Origin: Paenibacillus plantiphilus
GTDB lineage: Bacteria > Bacillota > Bacilli > Paenibacillales > Paenibacillaceae
Reading direction: 5' to 3'
Assembly: GCF_927798095.1 (NCBI RefSeq)
Contig: NZ_CAKMMF010000005.1
Span: 1 to 64,000, forward strand
DNA: 64,000 nucleotides
Every line of letters begins with the position of its first letter. Positions within the stretch are counted from its first letter, which is position 1. A program made the translations under genes and the position numbers. This document shows positions 41,641 to 50,595 of the stretch, in pieces. Under the pieces are notes generated by a model, which saw nothing but the letters and a program-made list of their open reading frames with translations, did not search any database and had not been told where the DNA came from.

Positions 41641-43152
41641 CTATGATTGCTCGCGGATTTTAATGACTCCCTTAACCAATTCGATAAACTCCTCTTGCCG
41701 CTCGCTGGAAGCGTGCTTCTCCGCCATCTGAAGAACATGTTGCAACCGGCTCTTCCCGACGCCGTCGCTGTCTTTCATGATTTTAGCGAATTCAGCGACA
41801 GCGGCAATAAACAAGGTTTCATCAGACAGCTCGCCGGACAAGCTGATCGCGGCTTCCGACTCCCTGGATCGATTGTTATTGTCTACGTCCTTGTAACGGA
41901 TCGTAACCTTGCCCCATTGCTTCGACGCATTGTCCTTCAATTCAATCTCATATAACGCAGTAACGGAATGCCCGGCTCCCACTTCCCCGCCGTCCACTTT
42001 GTTATCACGGAAATCTTCATCGGCAATTGCCCGGTTCTCATAGCCAAGAAGGCGGTACCCCTTCACTTGCTGGGGATCGAATTGGACCTGAATCTTGGCG
42101 TCCTTAGCGATCGTCTGCAGCGTCGTGGTAAGATTCTCCTGGAACATCTTCTTCGCTTCATCTATGTCGTCAATATAGGCGTAGGCGCCATTGCCTTTGT
42201 CCGCCAGCTGCTCCATAAGCACATCATTATAATTATCCATGCCGAACCCGAATGTGCTGAGATAAATGTTCCGTCCGGCGTAAGTTTCAATCGTCTGGAG
42301 AATGCTTTCGGCCTCGGTTTCGCCGACATTGGCCACTCCATCGGAGCACACAATGACGCGGTTAATGGCTTCCTTGTCGTAGGCATGGCTGGCTAGCTTG
42401 TAGCCTGACAGCAATCCTTCTTCCACATTCGTCGATCCTTCGATCTGAAGCTCATCAATAGCATTCAGTATAACGTCTTCCTCTTCAACCGAAGTAGGCT
42501 CCAGAACCGTACGTGCATTAGAGCCATACACGACAATGCCGATCTTATCGTTATCCCCCAGTTGATTCACTAGCAGCGCCAAGCTTTTCTTGACTAATCC
42601 GATTCGATTGTCTTGGTCCATGGAGCCGGATACGTCGATAACAAACGTTAGATTCGCTCTCTTCCGATCCTCTGTATCAATCTCCTTGCCTTTGATCCCG
42701 ATACGGACGAGTTGTGAACCCCCTTCCCGAAACGGAGAAGGGCCTGCATCGACATGGATGGCGAACGTATCATCCTGAGGCGGCTCATCATTCAAGTCGA
42801 AATAATTGATGAATTCTTCCAGACGGATCGCTTCCTGAGGCGGCAAGCTCCCATTCTCGATATAGCTTCTAACCAATGAATAAGAGCCTGTATCTACATC
42901 CATTGCGAAAGTGGACAGCTGATCATCATCTGCTGATACATAGGGGTTGGTCCCGTAATCCTCAAAGAACATGTCGGACGGTGCGGGTGCGGGAGGTTGC
43001 TGGGCCGTTTCTTCAGACGTTGATGTATCCAATGTACTTGATGTATCCGATGTACTCGGTGTATCCGCTTTCAAATTTGCCTCGCTGGCACTGCATCCCG
43101 CAACTAGCGCACCAAGCAAGAGCACGAGCAACAAGCTCATCATTCTATTCAT
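41641..43152 (-). CDS. vWA-domain lipoprotein (YfbK-like)
   Basis: About 503 residues. Residues 1-21 end in the lipobox LVAGC, followed by a Ser/Thr linker. Then comes a von Willebrand-like N-terminal region, a vWA domain with intact MIDAS (DVSGSMDQDNR, ... GSTNVEEG, CSDGVANVG), and a DUF3520-type C-terminal region. It is anchored outside the membrane and binds a divalent metal through the MIDAS. The role is unknown; YfbK-like proteins are widespread. Start 43152 is preferred because of GGGGGAG upstream. Confidence 0.87.
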   Translation of the reverse strand: MNRMMSLLLVLLLGALVAGCSASEANLKADTPSTSDTSSTLDTSTSEETAQQPPAPAPSDMFFEDYGTNPYVSADDDQLSTFAMDVDTGSYSLVRSYIENGSLPPQEAIRLEEFINYFDLNDEPPQDDTFAIHVDAGPSPFREGGSQLVRIGIKGKEIDTEDRKRANLTFVIDVSGSMDQDNRIGLVKKSLALLVNQLGDNDKIGIVVYGSNARTVLEPTSVEEEDVILNAIDELQIEGSTNVEEGLLSGYKLASHAYDKEAINRVIVCSDGVANVGETEAESILQTIETYAGRNIYLSTFGFGMDNYNDVLMEQLADKGNGAYAYIDDIDEAKKMFQENLTTTLQTIAKDAKIQVQFDPQQVKGYRLLGYENRAIADEDFRDNKVDGGEVGAGHSVTALYEIELKDNASKQWGKVTIRYKDVDNNNRSRESEAAISLSGELSDETLFIAAVAEFAKIMKDSDGVGKSRLQHVLQMAEKHASSERQEEFIELVKGVIKIREQS

Positions 43153-43325
43153 CTTGAACTCCCCCATTTTTTCGAATGACCTTTCTCCAACTCGATAATA
43201 CCACAAATTTACTTTATGTTACAGTAGTGTTACAGAATTATTTCTTTAATATTTCAATTACATTGCTGTCATATAACAGGGTTTGATTGACCCTAGCGAT
43301 TGTGGGGATATCGTAATCGTTATTG

Positions 43326-43360
43326 TTGAATATATATACAACAATATGTATAATTATCCA
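43326..43360 (+). promoter_or_regulatory. argC promoter with two ArgR (ARG) boxes
   Basis: TTGAAT (43326-43331), 17 bp and TATAAT (43349-43354) form the promoter. TGAATATATATACA (43327-43340) covers the -35 and TGTATAATTATCCA (43347-43360) covers the -10. Both fit the arginine-box consensus TGNATNNNNATNCA, and their starts are 20 bp apart. ArgR/AhrC with arginine should repress here. Confidence 0.8.
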
Positions 43361-43386
43361 CATATCAAAGGGTAAGAGGTGGGAAA

Positions 43387-44331
43387 GTGAAATATAAAAT
43401 ATTTGTGGATGGTCAAGAAGGTACAACGGGTTTAAAAATACATGATTACTTATCTGGCATTTCTAACATAGAAGTAATCAAAATAGAGTCGGAGAAACGA
43501 AGAGATAGCGAGGCACGCAGGGATTTAATAAATGAAGCCGATGTCGTATTCCTTTGTCTTCCGGATTCCGCTTCAAGGGATTCCGTATCGATGGTAAGTA
43601 ATAATAAGACCAGAATAATTGATGCAAGCACAGCGTTCAGGACCAACCAGGAGTGGACGTACGGATTACCAGAATTACATAAGAATCAAAGGGGGAAAAT
43701 CCAACACTCATCGAGGGTATCTGTCCCAGGCTGCCATGCGACAGGGTTTATTTTAGCGATACAACCTTTGATAGCGGAGGGAATTATTCCGAGGGATTAC
43801 CCTGCCTCTTGTTACTCGCTTACCGGATATAGTGGTGGAGGCAAGGGGCTCATATCTGAATATCAGAGCTCAAACAGGGAGCAGCTATCCGCACCAAGAC
43901 CATATGCACTTAACCTTAACCATAAACATCTTCCAGAAATGCAGCTATATTCGGGGTTACACGCAGCGCCGATTTTCACTCCAATAGTCGGAAACTATTA
44001 TCAGGGTGATGCAGTTACTATCCCTCTCTTTCCTGGAATGTTCTTAAAGCATGTAACGGCGAGAGATATTCAAGAGCTGCTTGCCTCGTATTATGAAGAA
44101 GAGCGCTTTATTCGCGTTATGCCCTATGACTCTGAGGCATATCTTGAAGACGGCTTCTTTAATCTCATGGCATGCAATCATACAAACTATTTGGATATCT
44201 TTGTTTTTGGTCATAAAGATAGAATTGTGCTTGTGTCCAGATTTGATAATTTGGGAAAAGGGGCCTCGGGGGCAGCCATTCAAAATATGAACATTATGCT
44301 TGGATTTGACGAAGGTGCAGGGCTGGAGTAA
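43387..44331 (+). CDS. argC: N-acetyl-gamma-glutamyl-phosphate reductase, short type
   Basis: A 314-residue ArgC of the shorter (type 2) class. It has GQEGTTGLKIHDYL for NADPH binding, the catalytic Cys in VPGCHATGF, the catalytic His region HKHLPEM, and TGYSGGGKGL. It reduces N-acetylglutamyl phosphate in arginine synthesis. No other arg gene is nearby, so it is an orphan, but the ArgR boxes tie it to arginine control. The start is GTG with AAGAGGTGGG upstream. Confidence 0.9.
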   Translation: MKYKIFVDGQEGTTGLKIHDYLSGISNIEVIKIESEKRRDSEARRDLINEADVVFLCLPDSASRDSVSMVSNNKTRIIDASTAFRTNQEWTYGLPELHKNQRGKIQHSSRVSVPGCHATGFILAIQPLIAEGIIPRDYPASCYSLTGYSGGGKGLISEYQSSNREQLSAPRPYALNLNHKHLPEMQLYSGLHAAPIFTPIVGNYYQGDAVTIPLFPGMFLKHVTARDIQELLASYYEEERFIRVMPYDSEAYLEDGFFNLMACNHTNYLDIFVFGHKDRIVLVSRFDNLGKGASGAAIQNMNIMLGFDEGAGLE

Positions 44332-44340
44332 GAGATAAAG

Positions 44341-44442
44341 AAGGCCGACAGTACGCGCTCTTGTAGCGACGGTCGGCCCTGAAAGGGCTGTTGTGAAGGT
44401 TGCCGGGAGGGTAATCTTACACAGCCCTCTTTGGGCTTTCCG
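44341..44442 (+). repeat. DWISY-family hairpin repeat, copy F (partial)
   Basis: The peptide frame is missing. The large hairpin remains: arms GGGCTGT plus GTGAAG and CTTACAC plus AGCCC, then TCTTTGGGCTTTCC. It is preceded by a separate stem GGCCGAC/GTCGGCC. It starts ten bases after argC and probably terminates it. Confidence 0.7.
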
Positions 44443-44459
44443 TATAATAGCTCTCGAAT

Positions 44460-45233
44460 TTACATCTTCCGCTCCAGCACGGATCGCGTGATTCTTGTGA
44501 CGAATTTGCGCGGAAACAACCTTGGAGCCTGTGTCAGAAGCCAATTCTGCACACCGGGAACGACGAATACCTTGCCTCGCATCAGAGCGGTGTAGCCGAT
44601 CTGTGCGACCTTGTCCGGGGACATGAGCGCCTTCGGGTCGGAAACCTTCTGTCCATCCATCTTCGCCTTGCGGAAAAACTCCGTTCCCGTTGCGCCTGGG
44701 CAAAGGGCCGTAACGGTGACCCCCGTCCCTTGCAGCTCGTTAGCGACGGCTTCAGTAAGAGAAAGCACGAACGCCTTGGAAGCGGAATAGTTCGCGCTGA
44801 GCGGACAGGCGTAGAAGGAAGTCGTCGAACCTACGTTCAGAATGCGCCCGCTGCCCCTTCGCACCATTTCCGGAAGGAATAGCATTAGAAGCTGCGACAG
44901 TGACTGGACGTTGAGCTGCAGCATCTCCTGCTCCGACTGGACGTCCAGCTCGTGTAGAAAGCCAAAGGAACCAATGCCAGCGTTGTTGATCAGAATATCG
45001 ATGGACTGACCTTGAAGACGTTCATGCAGCAGCCGAGGGCCATCACTCTGAGCCAGATCGACAGGGGTGGTGAGTGTCTGAACACCGTGCTGTCTCTGCA
45101 GCTCGGTTGCAAGATGGCTCAGCTTGCTTTCGCTGCGCGAAGCCAGGATGATCCGATAATTCTGCTTGGCGAATAGCTCGGCGAACGCCTTGCCGATACC
45201 GCTTGATGCTCCGGTAATGAGTACAGTTGCCAT
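44460..45233 (-). CDS. Short-chain dehydrogenase/reductase
   Basis: A 257-residue classical SDR. It has the cofactor motif TGASSGIGKAFAE, NNAGIG, catalytic Ser in NVGSTTSF and YSASK, with a C-terminal helix. It probably reduces a hydrophobic ketone or aldehyde, as in the DltE/YqjQ-type group; the substrate is unknown. The ArsR-type regulator gene lies 87 bases upstream on the same strand with a palindrome in the gap. Confidence 0.88.
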   Translation of the reverse strand: MATVLITGASSGIGKAFAELFAKQNYRIILASRSESKLSHLATELQRQHGVQTLTTPVDLAQSDGPRLLHERLQGQSIDILINNAGIGSFGFLHELDVQSEQEMLQLNVQSLSQLLMLFLPEMVRRGSGRILNVGSTTSFYACPLSANYSASKAFVLSLTEAVANELQGTGVTVTALCPGATGTEFFRKAKMDGQKVSDPKALMSPDKVAQIGYTALMRGKVFVVPGVQNWLLTQAPRLFPRKFVTRITRSVLERKM

Positions 45234-45267
45234 TTGGGGATGCCTCCTAAATCATAATTTATCTAAA

Positions 45268-45299
45268 AACCATATAAATAAATAATTAGTTATATGGTT
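45268..45299. promoter_or_regulatory. Palindrome between the ArsR and SDR genes
   Basis: AACCATATAA (45268-45277) and TTATATGGTT (45290-45299) form a perfect 10-bp inverted repeat. A close relative (AACCAAATAA ... TTTGTTGGTT) lies at 45688-45711 before the ArsR gene. Together they look like two operators of the ArsR-type protein. Confidence 0.6.
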
Positions 45300-45320
45300 A
45301 TTTAGCGCGAGCATAAGGGA

Positions 45321-45668
45321 CTATTCGTCCCCTGGTGTCTTCAATACAAGGATTTGCTCGGTTGTCTCCAGGAACGCCTTCAGTAGCGTCACGGAATCCT
45401 CGATGTCCAGACTGTAGTAAATTTCTGTTCCGACCTTGGAGGAAGTAAGTAAACCGGCTTGCTTTAATATTTTCAAATGATGCGAAATGGCGGAACGTGA
45501 CATGGGTGTACGTTCAACGATCTGGGCGACATTAAGCGCTTCGTGTTTGGTTAGTATCATAATAATATCTTGCCGCACGGGATCGGCCAATGCGAGGAAG
45601 ATCGAACTGCATTGTTGCAATTGCTTATGAACGACAAGCTCTAAATGTGTCGTATCCGGGTGGTCCAT
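45321..45668 (-). CDS. ArsR-family transcriptional regulator
   Basis: A 115-residue winged helix with FLALADPVRQDIIMIL, RSAISHHLKILKQAGLL and VGTEIYYSL. There are no Cys metal ligands, so it is probably not a metal sensor. Redox or small-molecule sensing is possible. Likely autoregulated through the palindrome at 45688-45711. Confidence 0.88.
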   Translation of the reverse strand: MDHPDTTHLELVVHKQLQQCSSIFLALADPVRQDIIMILTKHEALNVAQIVERTPMSRSAISHHLKILKQAGLLTSSKVGTEIYYSLDIEDSVTLLKAFLETTEQILVLKTPGDE

Positions 45669-45687
45669 TCATGTATCGTCTCCATTC

Positions 45688-45711
45688 AACCAAATAACTA
45701 GTTTGTTGGTT
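45688..45711. promoter_or_regulatory. Inverted repeat upstream of the ArsR gene
   Basis: AACCAAATAA CTAG TTTGTTGGTT, an 8-of-10 inverted repeat about 20 bases upstream of the ATG. The AACC...GGTT ends match the palindrome at 45268-45299. Confidence 0.6.
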
Positions 45712-45785
45712 ATAATATAACTTGGTTGTATGTCTCTGTCAAGTTTATACAGTGGCGTCAGCTGGCGGCTGTTTAGAATATTTTT

Positions 45786-45803
45786 TAACTATCGGTAGTT
45801 AAA
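45786..45803. promoter_or_regulatory. Possible TetR operator
   Basis: TTAACTATCGGTAGTTAA is an almost perfect palindrome about 70 bases before the TetR gene, next to TTGACT. Autoregulation is likely by analogy with the family. Confidence 0.5.
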
Positions 45804-45871
45804 TTATTGACTTCTTTATTTCCTGATGTTTATAATAATTACCAGTAAGCCAGCGGAGGAAGTGAAGATAT

Positions 45872-46459
45872 ATGAAGAAGAAGGAGCTTACTACTAATCA
45901 GTTAATTGAAGCAGCGTTCGATCTTTTTGCTGAGCATGGCTTGGAAAGAACGAGCTTAGGGATGATCGCCAGCAAGGTCGGCATAACAAAACCATCTATT
46001 TATTATCATTTTCCTACCAAGGAGGAGTTGATCAGTCGGACCTTCGAACATATTTTCAGAGACCATCATTTCGACAAGTACTTCCAGTTGGACCACATAA
46101 CGAAAGAGAATTTTATAGATACCTTGCTTCAAGGCGGGCTGAATATGTTGCCGGACGGCAATAAAGAGCATTTCGCAGTTCTAAGGGTGTTGAGTGAATT
46201 TATGATACTTGCGGAGCGTGATGAGCTTTATAGAGCGCGTTTAATCGGCATGCAGCAAGAGTTTCTCAATGGCTTTCGCGCCCTGTTGTTAAAGGGAGTA
46301 GAATTAGAAGCTGTTTCATCACAGAATGTAGATTACAAGGCGCAAATACTTGCATTAGTCATTGATAATTTATCCCGATGCATGATGATGAAATTCACTT
46401 TGGACTATCAAGGGGTTTGGAGGGAAACGGTCCAAAGTATTCTCATCCAAGGGTCGTGA
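45872..46459 (+). CDS. TetR-family transcriptional regulator
   Basis: A 195-residue repressor with the standard N-terminal helix-turn-helix (LIEAAFDLFAEHGLERTSLGMIASKVGITKPSIYYHFPTKEEL) and a helical ligand domain. It is followed 40 bases later by an SDR gene on the same strand, which it may control. Confidence 0.9.
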   Translation: MKKKELTTNQLIEAAFDLFAEHGLERTSLGMIASKVGITKPSIYYHFPTKEELISRTFEHIFRDHHFDKYFQLDHITKENFIDTLLQGGLNMLPDGNKEHFAVLRVLSEFMILAERDELYRARLIGMQQEFLNGFRALLLKGVELEAVSSQNVDYKAQILALVIDNLSRCMMMKFTLDYQGVWRETVQSILIQGS

Positions 46460-46498
46460 GTGTAGTGACAGATGGTGACATGAGGGGGGAATGGCCTA

Positions 46499-47251
46499 AT
46501 GAAATATTTTATTATTACAGGTACATCTAGAGGAATTGGAGAAGCGCTGGCCAATCAATTATTAGCCGAGGACCATCATATCTTCTGCATATCGAGAACA
46601 CCCAATGAACGGGTAATCGAACGTGCAAGAGAAATGAATGCCAGGCTGAGCTACTACGCATTCGATCTTAATCAATTAGTTGACATTGATAGACTATTCG
46701 AAGAGATATTTCATAAAATGAAAGACGAAGCAGAGCAGCTAACAGCGATTTATTTAATAAACAATGCAGGCATGTTAGCTCCGGTGGCGCCAATTGAACA
46801 CAACACCGCTGCCAGCATGATGGAGAATGTGAATGTCAATCTCATTGCTCCGATGATTACAACGTCGAATTTTATTAAGCGCTCACTGCCATTTAACATG
46901 GATAAGCGAATTATGAATATATCATCAGCCTCTGCCCGCTATTTGCTGCCGTCGCAAAGCTGTTACAGCACATCGAAGGCGGGTCTGGATTCGTTCACTA
47001 AAAGTGTGAGCATCGAGCAGTCAAGTCAACAGCAGCCTGTCAAGGTTGTGTCCGTATATCCGGGGATGATAGACACACAGCTGCAAGCAGAAATTCGCTC
47101 GGCAAGCAAAGAACAGTTTCCCTACGTAGATCAATTTATACAGCTGGAACAAGAAGGGAAATTACAAACGCCTGAATATACGGCAGCTAAATTAATAGAT
47201 ATACTCTTTAATGAAGAGTATGGAGTAAATGCCGTTGTTGAAAGCTTATAA
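46499..47251 (+). CDS. SDR oxidoreductase, benzil reductase-like
   Basis: A 250-residue SDR with TGTSRGIGEALA, NNAGMLAPVAPIE and catalytic Ser/Tyr in NISSASARYLLPSQSCYSTSK. It matches the YueD-type (S)-benzoin-forming benzil reductase group of bacilli. Its physiological substrate is unknown. It is probably co-transcribed with the TetR gene. Confidence 0.85.
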   Translation: MKYFIITGTSRGIGEALANQLLAEDHHIFCISRTPNERVIERAREMNARLSYYAFDLNQLVDIDRLFEEIFHKMKDEAEQLTAIYLINNAGMLAPVAPIEHNTAASMMENVNVNLIAPMITTSNFIKRSLPFNMDKRIMNISSASARYLLPSQSCYSTSKAGLDSFTKSVSIEQSSQQQPVKVVSVYPGMIDTQLQAEIRSASKEQFPYVDQFIQLEQEGKLQTPEYTAAKLIDILFNEEYGVNAVVESL

Positions 47252-47360
47252 TCGAAACGATGAGCCTGTATGCGTCTCGCCCAAATGCCAAACGCTGCTT
47301 TGCAAAATGCGAGCTGGCTAAGGGCAGATATGAATGATAGATGTGTCAGGAGGCTTGGGC

Positions 47361-48149
47361 ATGGAATTTATGTACGAAGATGACACGCTGGCAGTATCGG
47401 TTGTCACAGCGATCCAGGCTGGCGATATCCCATCGTTGAGACGGCTTCTTGTCGAGAGTCCATGGTTGGCAACGGCAAGAATTATCGGAAGAGACGATAG
47501 CAACGAAGGAGAAGGTTGCAGGACATCTCGAACACTGCTGCATGTGGTGACCGACTGGCCGGGTCATTTCCCAAACGGCTCGGCTACCGTAGGCATGTTG
47601 GTCGAGTTCGGCGCGGAGGTGAACGCCCGGTTCACTGGACCGCACACGGAGACACCGCTTCATTGGGCTTCGAGCTGTGATGACATTGAAGTGCTTGACG
47701 CGCTTCTTGATGCTGGCGCCGACATCGAAGCGCCAGGCGCAGTGATCGCAGGTGGCACACCACTAGATGATGCAGTGGCGTTCGGACAGTGGAGGGCAGC
47801 GCATAGACTGGTTGAACGTGGAGCGCAAATGGCACTCTGGCATGCGGCTGCGCTAGGACAAATGGCTGCAATTGAGGCCTGCTTCACCGGTTCCGCACTT
47901 TCAGAGCGATACCCTTGGGGAGCAAGTCGCTCTTCACCACCCGACAAGATTACCGTCGCCTTCTGGTGCGCTTGTCACGGTGGACAACAGCGCGCTGCAG
48001 AGTATCTTCTCAATCGGGGCGCTGAATTGAATTGGATTTCGGTTTGGGATGGATTGACCCCGCTGGACGCAGCGCAACGCAGTCTTGCTGCTGATATGGT
48101 TCATTGGCTGCGCAGTCAAGGCGCCAGGTCTGCCGGTGAATTGGCATAG
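47361..48149 (+). CDS. Ankyrin-repeat protein
   Basis: About 262 residues with at least three ankyrin-type repeats: GSATVGMLVEFGAEVNARF, TPLHWASSCDDIEVLDALLDAGADIEAPG, TPLDDAVAFGQWRAAHRLVERGAQ and a late LNRGAELNWISVWDGLTPLDAAQ. It is probably a protein-binding scaffold in the cytoplasm. ATG 47361 is preferred (AGGAGG seven bases upstream) over 47334. Confidence 0.85.
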   Translation: MEFMYEDDTLAVSVVTAIQAGDIPSLRRLLVESPWLATARIIGRDDSNEGEGCRTSRTLLHVVTDWPGHFPNGSATVGMLVEFGAEVNARFTGPHTETPLHWASSCDDIEVLDALLDAGADIEAPGAVIAGGTPLDDAVAFGQWRAAHRLVERGAQMALWHAAALGQMAAIEACFTGSALSERYPWGASRSSPPDKITVAFWCACHGGQQRAAEYLLNRGAELNWISVWDGLTPLDAAQRSLAADMVHWLRSQGARSAGELA

Positions 48150-48180
48150 CATAATAAAACCCCCTCCGGTCAACAGTGTA

Positions 48181-48229
48181 GAGTCGATGATATCATGAAC
48201 TGAGTTCATAATATCATCGACTCTTTTTT
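48181..48229 (+). terminator. Long hairpin terminator between convergent genes
   Basis: An almost perfect 20-bp stem GAGTCGATGATAT.../...ATATCATCGACTC is followed by six T residues. It ends the ankyrin gene; the reverse reading lacks an equivalent T run. Confidence 0.88.
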
Positions 48230-48325
48230 CACTGTCTACCTTGAGGGGATGCGATTAGAGCTTGCCATGCCCAGAATTTATCGGGGCATCTTTCGGCTTT
48301 CTCAATGACCTGAACTTAGAAAATG

Positions 48326-49021
48326 CTAATTCTCGCCAAATGACGAGATGAGAACTTGGTAGTTGAAGTCAGCCGGATTTTTAGGAAGAATTTTAATTTT
48401 AACAACTTGACCTGCCGTGAGGTTTAGCACCACTTGGGAATATTGGCTGCCAGCTTCATAATTATCATTCTCGCCAATCAGATTGCCGCTAGCATCATAA
48501 GCTTTAATAACGGTGTCGCGAGCAATAGAACCATAAACAGCACCGCCAGTTGTAAACGTATATTGCTGGGAGCTAGGGGCCGTGAATGTACCGATTGCGC
48601 CGATCTCAACATATTTAGTTCCCAGATTAGACAGTGTAACATCCGAGCTTAATACAACTAAACCGGCCTTCATCGTACTGAAAGAGCTCGTAGGAACACT
48701 AGCATCTATACGCACGACTTCTCCTGCCGTCATATTGTAGGAAGCGTGGGATCCGCCATAGGCTACACTAGAAACAATTAATTGATTCTGATCATCATAC
48801 AGCTTAAGCGATGTTGTCATTGAAAGAGGGAGCAGTTTGGACAATTTGAAGATATACACTTTGCTTTCCGGTGCTGTAAACTCATAGGAAACGACTCCAT
48901 CTGGTTGTGTAACGATCTTAGAATCGTTCAGTCCGATCGCCGGGATCGTTGCAGACGCAACAGGGATAACCGCAAACATAAATACTAGACACATGGCAAG
49001 TGCAAATAATCTCTTCTTCAT
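48326..49021 (-). CDS. Secreted protein with two PPC-like beta domains
   Basis: A 231-residue protein. Residues 1-25 are a signal peptide (ALAMCLVFMFAVIPVASA). Two repeats follow, each with a Tyr/Phe-rich strand (VSYEFTAPESKVYIFKL; GTFTAPSSQQYTFTT), a loop with L-Y-D or A-Y-D-x-x-G (KLYDDQNQLI; KAYDASGNLI), and a YNMTAGEVVRI / LNLTAGQVVKI strand. This is the pattern of bacterial pre-peptidase C-terminal domains. No peptidase is attached. Function unknown. Confidence 0.72.
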   Translation of the reverse strand: MKKRLFALAMCLVFMFAVIPVASATIPAIGLNDSKIVTQPDGVVSYEFTAPESKVYIFKLSKLLPLSMTTSLKLYDDQNQLIVSSVAYGGSHASYNMTAGEVVRIDASVPTSSFSTMKAGLVVLSSDVTLSNLGTKYVEIGAIGTFTAPSSQQYTFTTGGAVYGSIARDTVIKAYDASGNLIGENDNYEAGSQYSQVVLNLTAGQVVKIKILPKNPADFNYQVLISSFGEN

Positions 49022-49342
49022 TAAAACTCCTCCATTTTTTGTAAATTATTTTTAATAAACTATAAAATTTTTCTAGATCACCGCCTTTTTTATTTGTTGC
49101 TGCGCTGCACGAAGTCATTGTATCAGAGGATTTATACAGCGTACATAGTATGAAAGACCTACTTTATGGATATTTTTGTCGTTTAATGTATTGAATCACC
49201 TATTATTTATAAAGCTCCAATAGAAAGAGATATATAGCGTTTCCATCATTCGACTAGGAGTGAAGATTAAAGCGATACGGCAAAGACATCTGTTACATAA
49301 TATGGTATTATTTCTTTGGTGAAAGAAACAGGAGGTATTCTT
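49022..49342. other. Gene-free divergent promoter region
   Basis: An AT-rich stretch between divergent genes. It holds the Shine-Dalgarno (GGAGG, 49029-area on the minus strand) of the secreted protein and AGGAGG of the HAD gene, but no motif that I can name. Confidence 0.35.
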
Positions 49343-50014
49343 GTGTGGAGGATTAATACCGTTATTTTTGACTTAGACCAAACATTACTTGATAAAGACC
49401 AGTCATTGGTAAGCTTTTCAATTTATCAATATCAGCATTTTTCCTTGCATAGGTTCATCTCAGACAGGGACATTTTCATAAATAAATTTAAAGAGTTGAA
49501 CAACATTGTAATGCCCAAAGAGGAAGTATACGAAAAGCTGGTGAACTCTCTTGGCATTGAAAGAGAATTGTATGCGGGATTGCTCGATGATTTGAATCAT
49601 AATTTCCATCTCTATAGTGTTGGATTTCCTGGATTGCAGGAAACACTAGAATGGTTAAAAGCGAAAGGGTATAAACTAGGTATGGTAACCAATGGCAGGG
49701 CGTTTTATCAGAGGAATAAAATCGAAGCGTTGGGAATTACTGAATATTTCGATGATATTGTAATTTCAGGCGCAGTGAATTTAAGAAAACCTGACCGTGC
49801 TATTTTTCAACTGGCATTAAGTAATTTAAACGCACAGGTGGAATGCACAGTTTTCGTTGGCGATAGCCTGGAGGCGGATATAATTCCTTCTAAGGAATTA
49901 GGCATGTTCACAATTCTAAAGAGCAAGGAACTCTCTAACCACCCCTCTGTTGACGCTGTATGCGATGATTTAGCCCAGATTCCAAACCTTATCGTTGATC
50001 TTATGATGGAATAA
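49343..50014 (+). CDS. HAD-superfamily hydrolase
   Basis: About 223 residues. Motif I is FDLDQTLLDKDQS, motif II is VTNGRAF, motif III has KPDRAIFQ and motif IV is FVGDSLEADI. A helical cap lies between I and II. It is a phosphatase-type HAD; substrate unknown. GTG 49343 is chosen as AGGAGG ends seven bases upstream. Confidence 0.85.
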   Translation: MWRINTVIFDLDQTLLDKDQSLVSFSIYQYQHFSLHRFISDRDIFINKFKELNNIVMPKEEVYEKLVNSLGIERELYAGLLDDLNHNFHLYSVGFPGLQETLEWLKAKGYKLGMVTNGRAFYQRNKIEALGITEYFDDIVISGAVNLRKPDRAIFQLALSNLNAQVECTVFVGDSLEADIIPSKELGMFTILKSKELSNHPSVDAVCDDLAQIPNLIVDLMME

Positions 50015-50078
50015 CTATCATCCATGGCTGGATAGGGTTATACGTTGATGAGAGAGCGGATGTATGAAGTAAAGATAC

Positions 50079-50395
50079 CTATTGCTCATTCCGGAGGAGG
50101 TCAATAAATTGCTGAATGTTTGAAAAAATGATATCGGGTGGGGTTTCAAAAGTTGAACTTTGATATGTCGATAGCCATTGAACACCGTAAGTTCTAATTC
50201 CAGCTGCTTTGCCAGCTTTAATATCGGCGTTGCTGTCACCGAGAAAAACAGCATCTTTCTTATCGGTTTCCAAGATGGTTAATGCTTTCAAGATTCCCTC
50301 CGGGTGAGGCTTCGGTTTCTCGACGCTTTAAACGAGAGAGGCAATGTATCTGCTAGCGTGCCATCAAAGTCAAATAGTACCGTTTTAGTAGGCAT
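50079..50395 (-). pseudogene. HAD phosphatase gene with internal deletion and frameshift
   Basis: The minus strand starts ATG at 50395 with MPTKTVLFDFDGTLADTLPL, a perfect HAD motif I. It then reads out of frame after about 20 codons. The other frame resumes with KPKPHPEGILKALTILE and VFLGDSNADIKAGKAAG (motifs III and IV). Motif II and the cap are gone. About 100 or more codons have been lost. The stop is at 50079. Confidence 0.85.
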
Positions 50396-50469
50396 AGTAT
50401 CACTTCATAGATAGATTTTTTCATAGTATACACTATTTTACTAATATTGCCACATATGATTTATCCACG

Positions 50470-50540
50470 CGCCCTAAGTCCTCCCAAGCATAGCCAAGGG
50501 TGGTCGTTGCACATGGGTGTTGGCATATCCTTCGAGGACG
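50470..50540 (-). repeat. Fragment shared with 0.2 kb
   Basis: This matches 151-215. On the minus strand it reads MPTPMCNDHPWLCLGGL without an early stop and then continues into unrelated sequence, so both copies look like debris of one duplicated gene start. Confidence 0.4.
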
Positions 50541-50595
50541 TGTACTTTGACGATGCTTGATCAGTATTCCTAAACATCAAAAGGGGCTGCAAAAA

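Noticed and set aside
43338-43350. A fifth GntR operator before argC (ACAACAATATGTA)
   Set aside because: It has an extra base relative to the 11-mer, and the region is explained completely by two ARG boxes.
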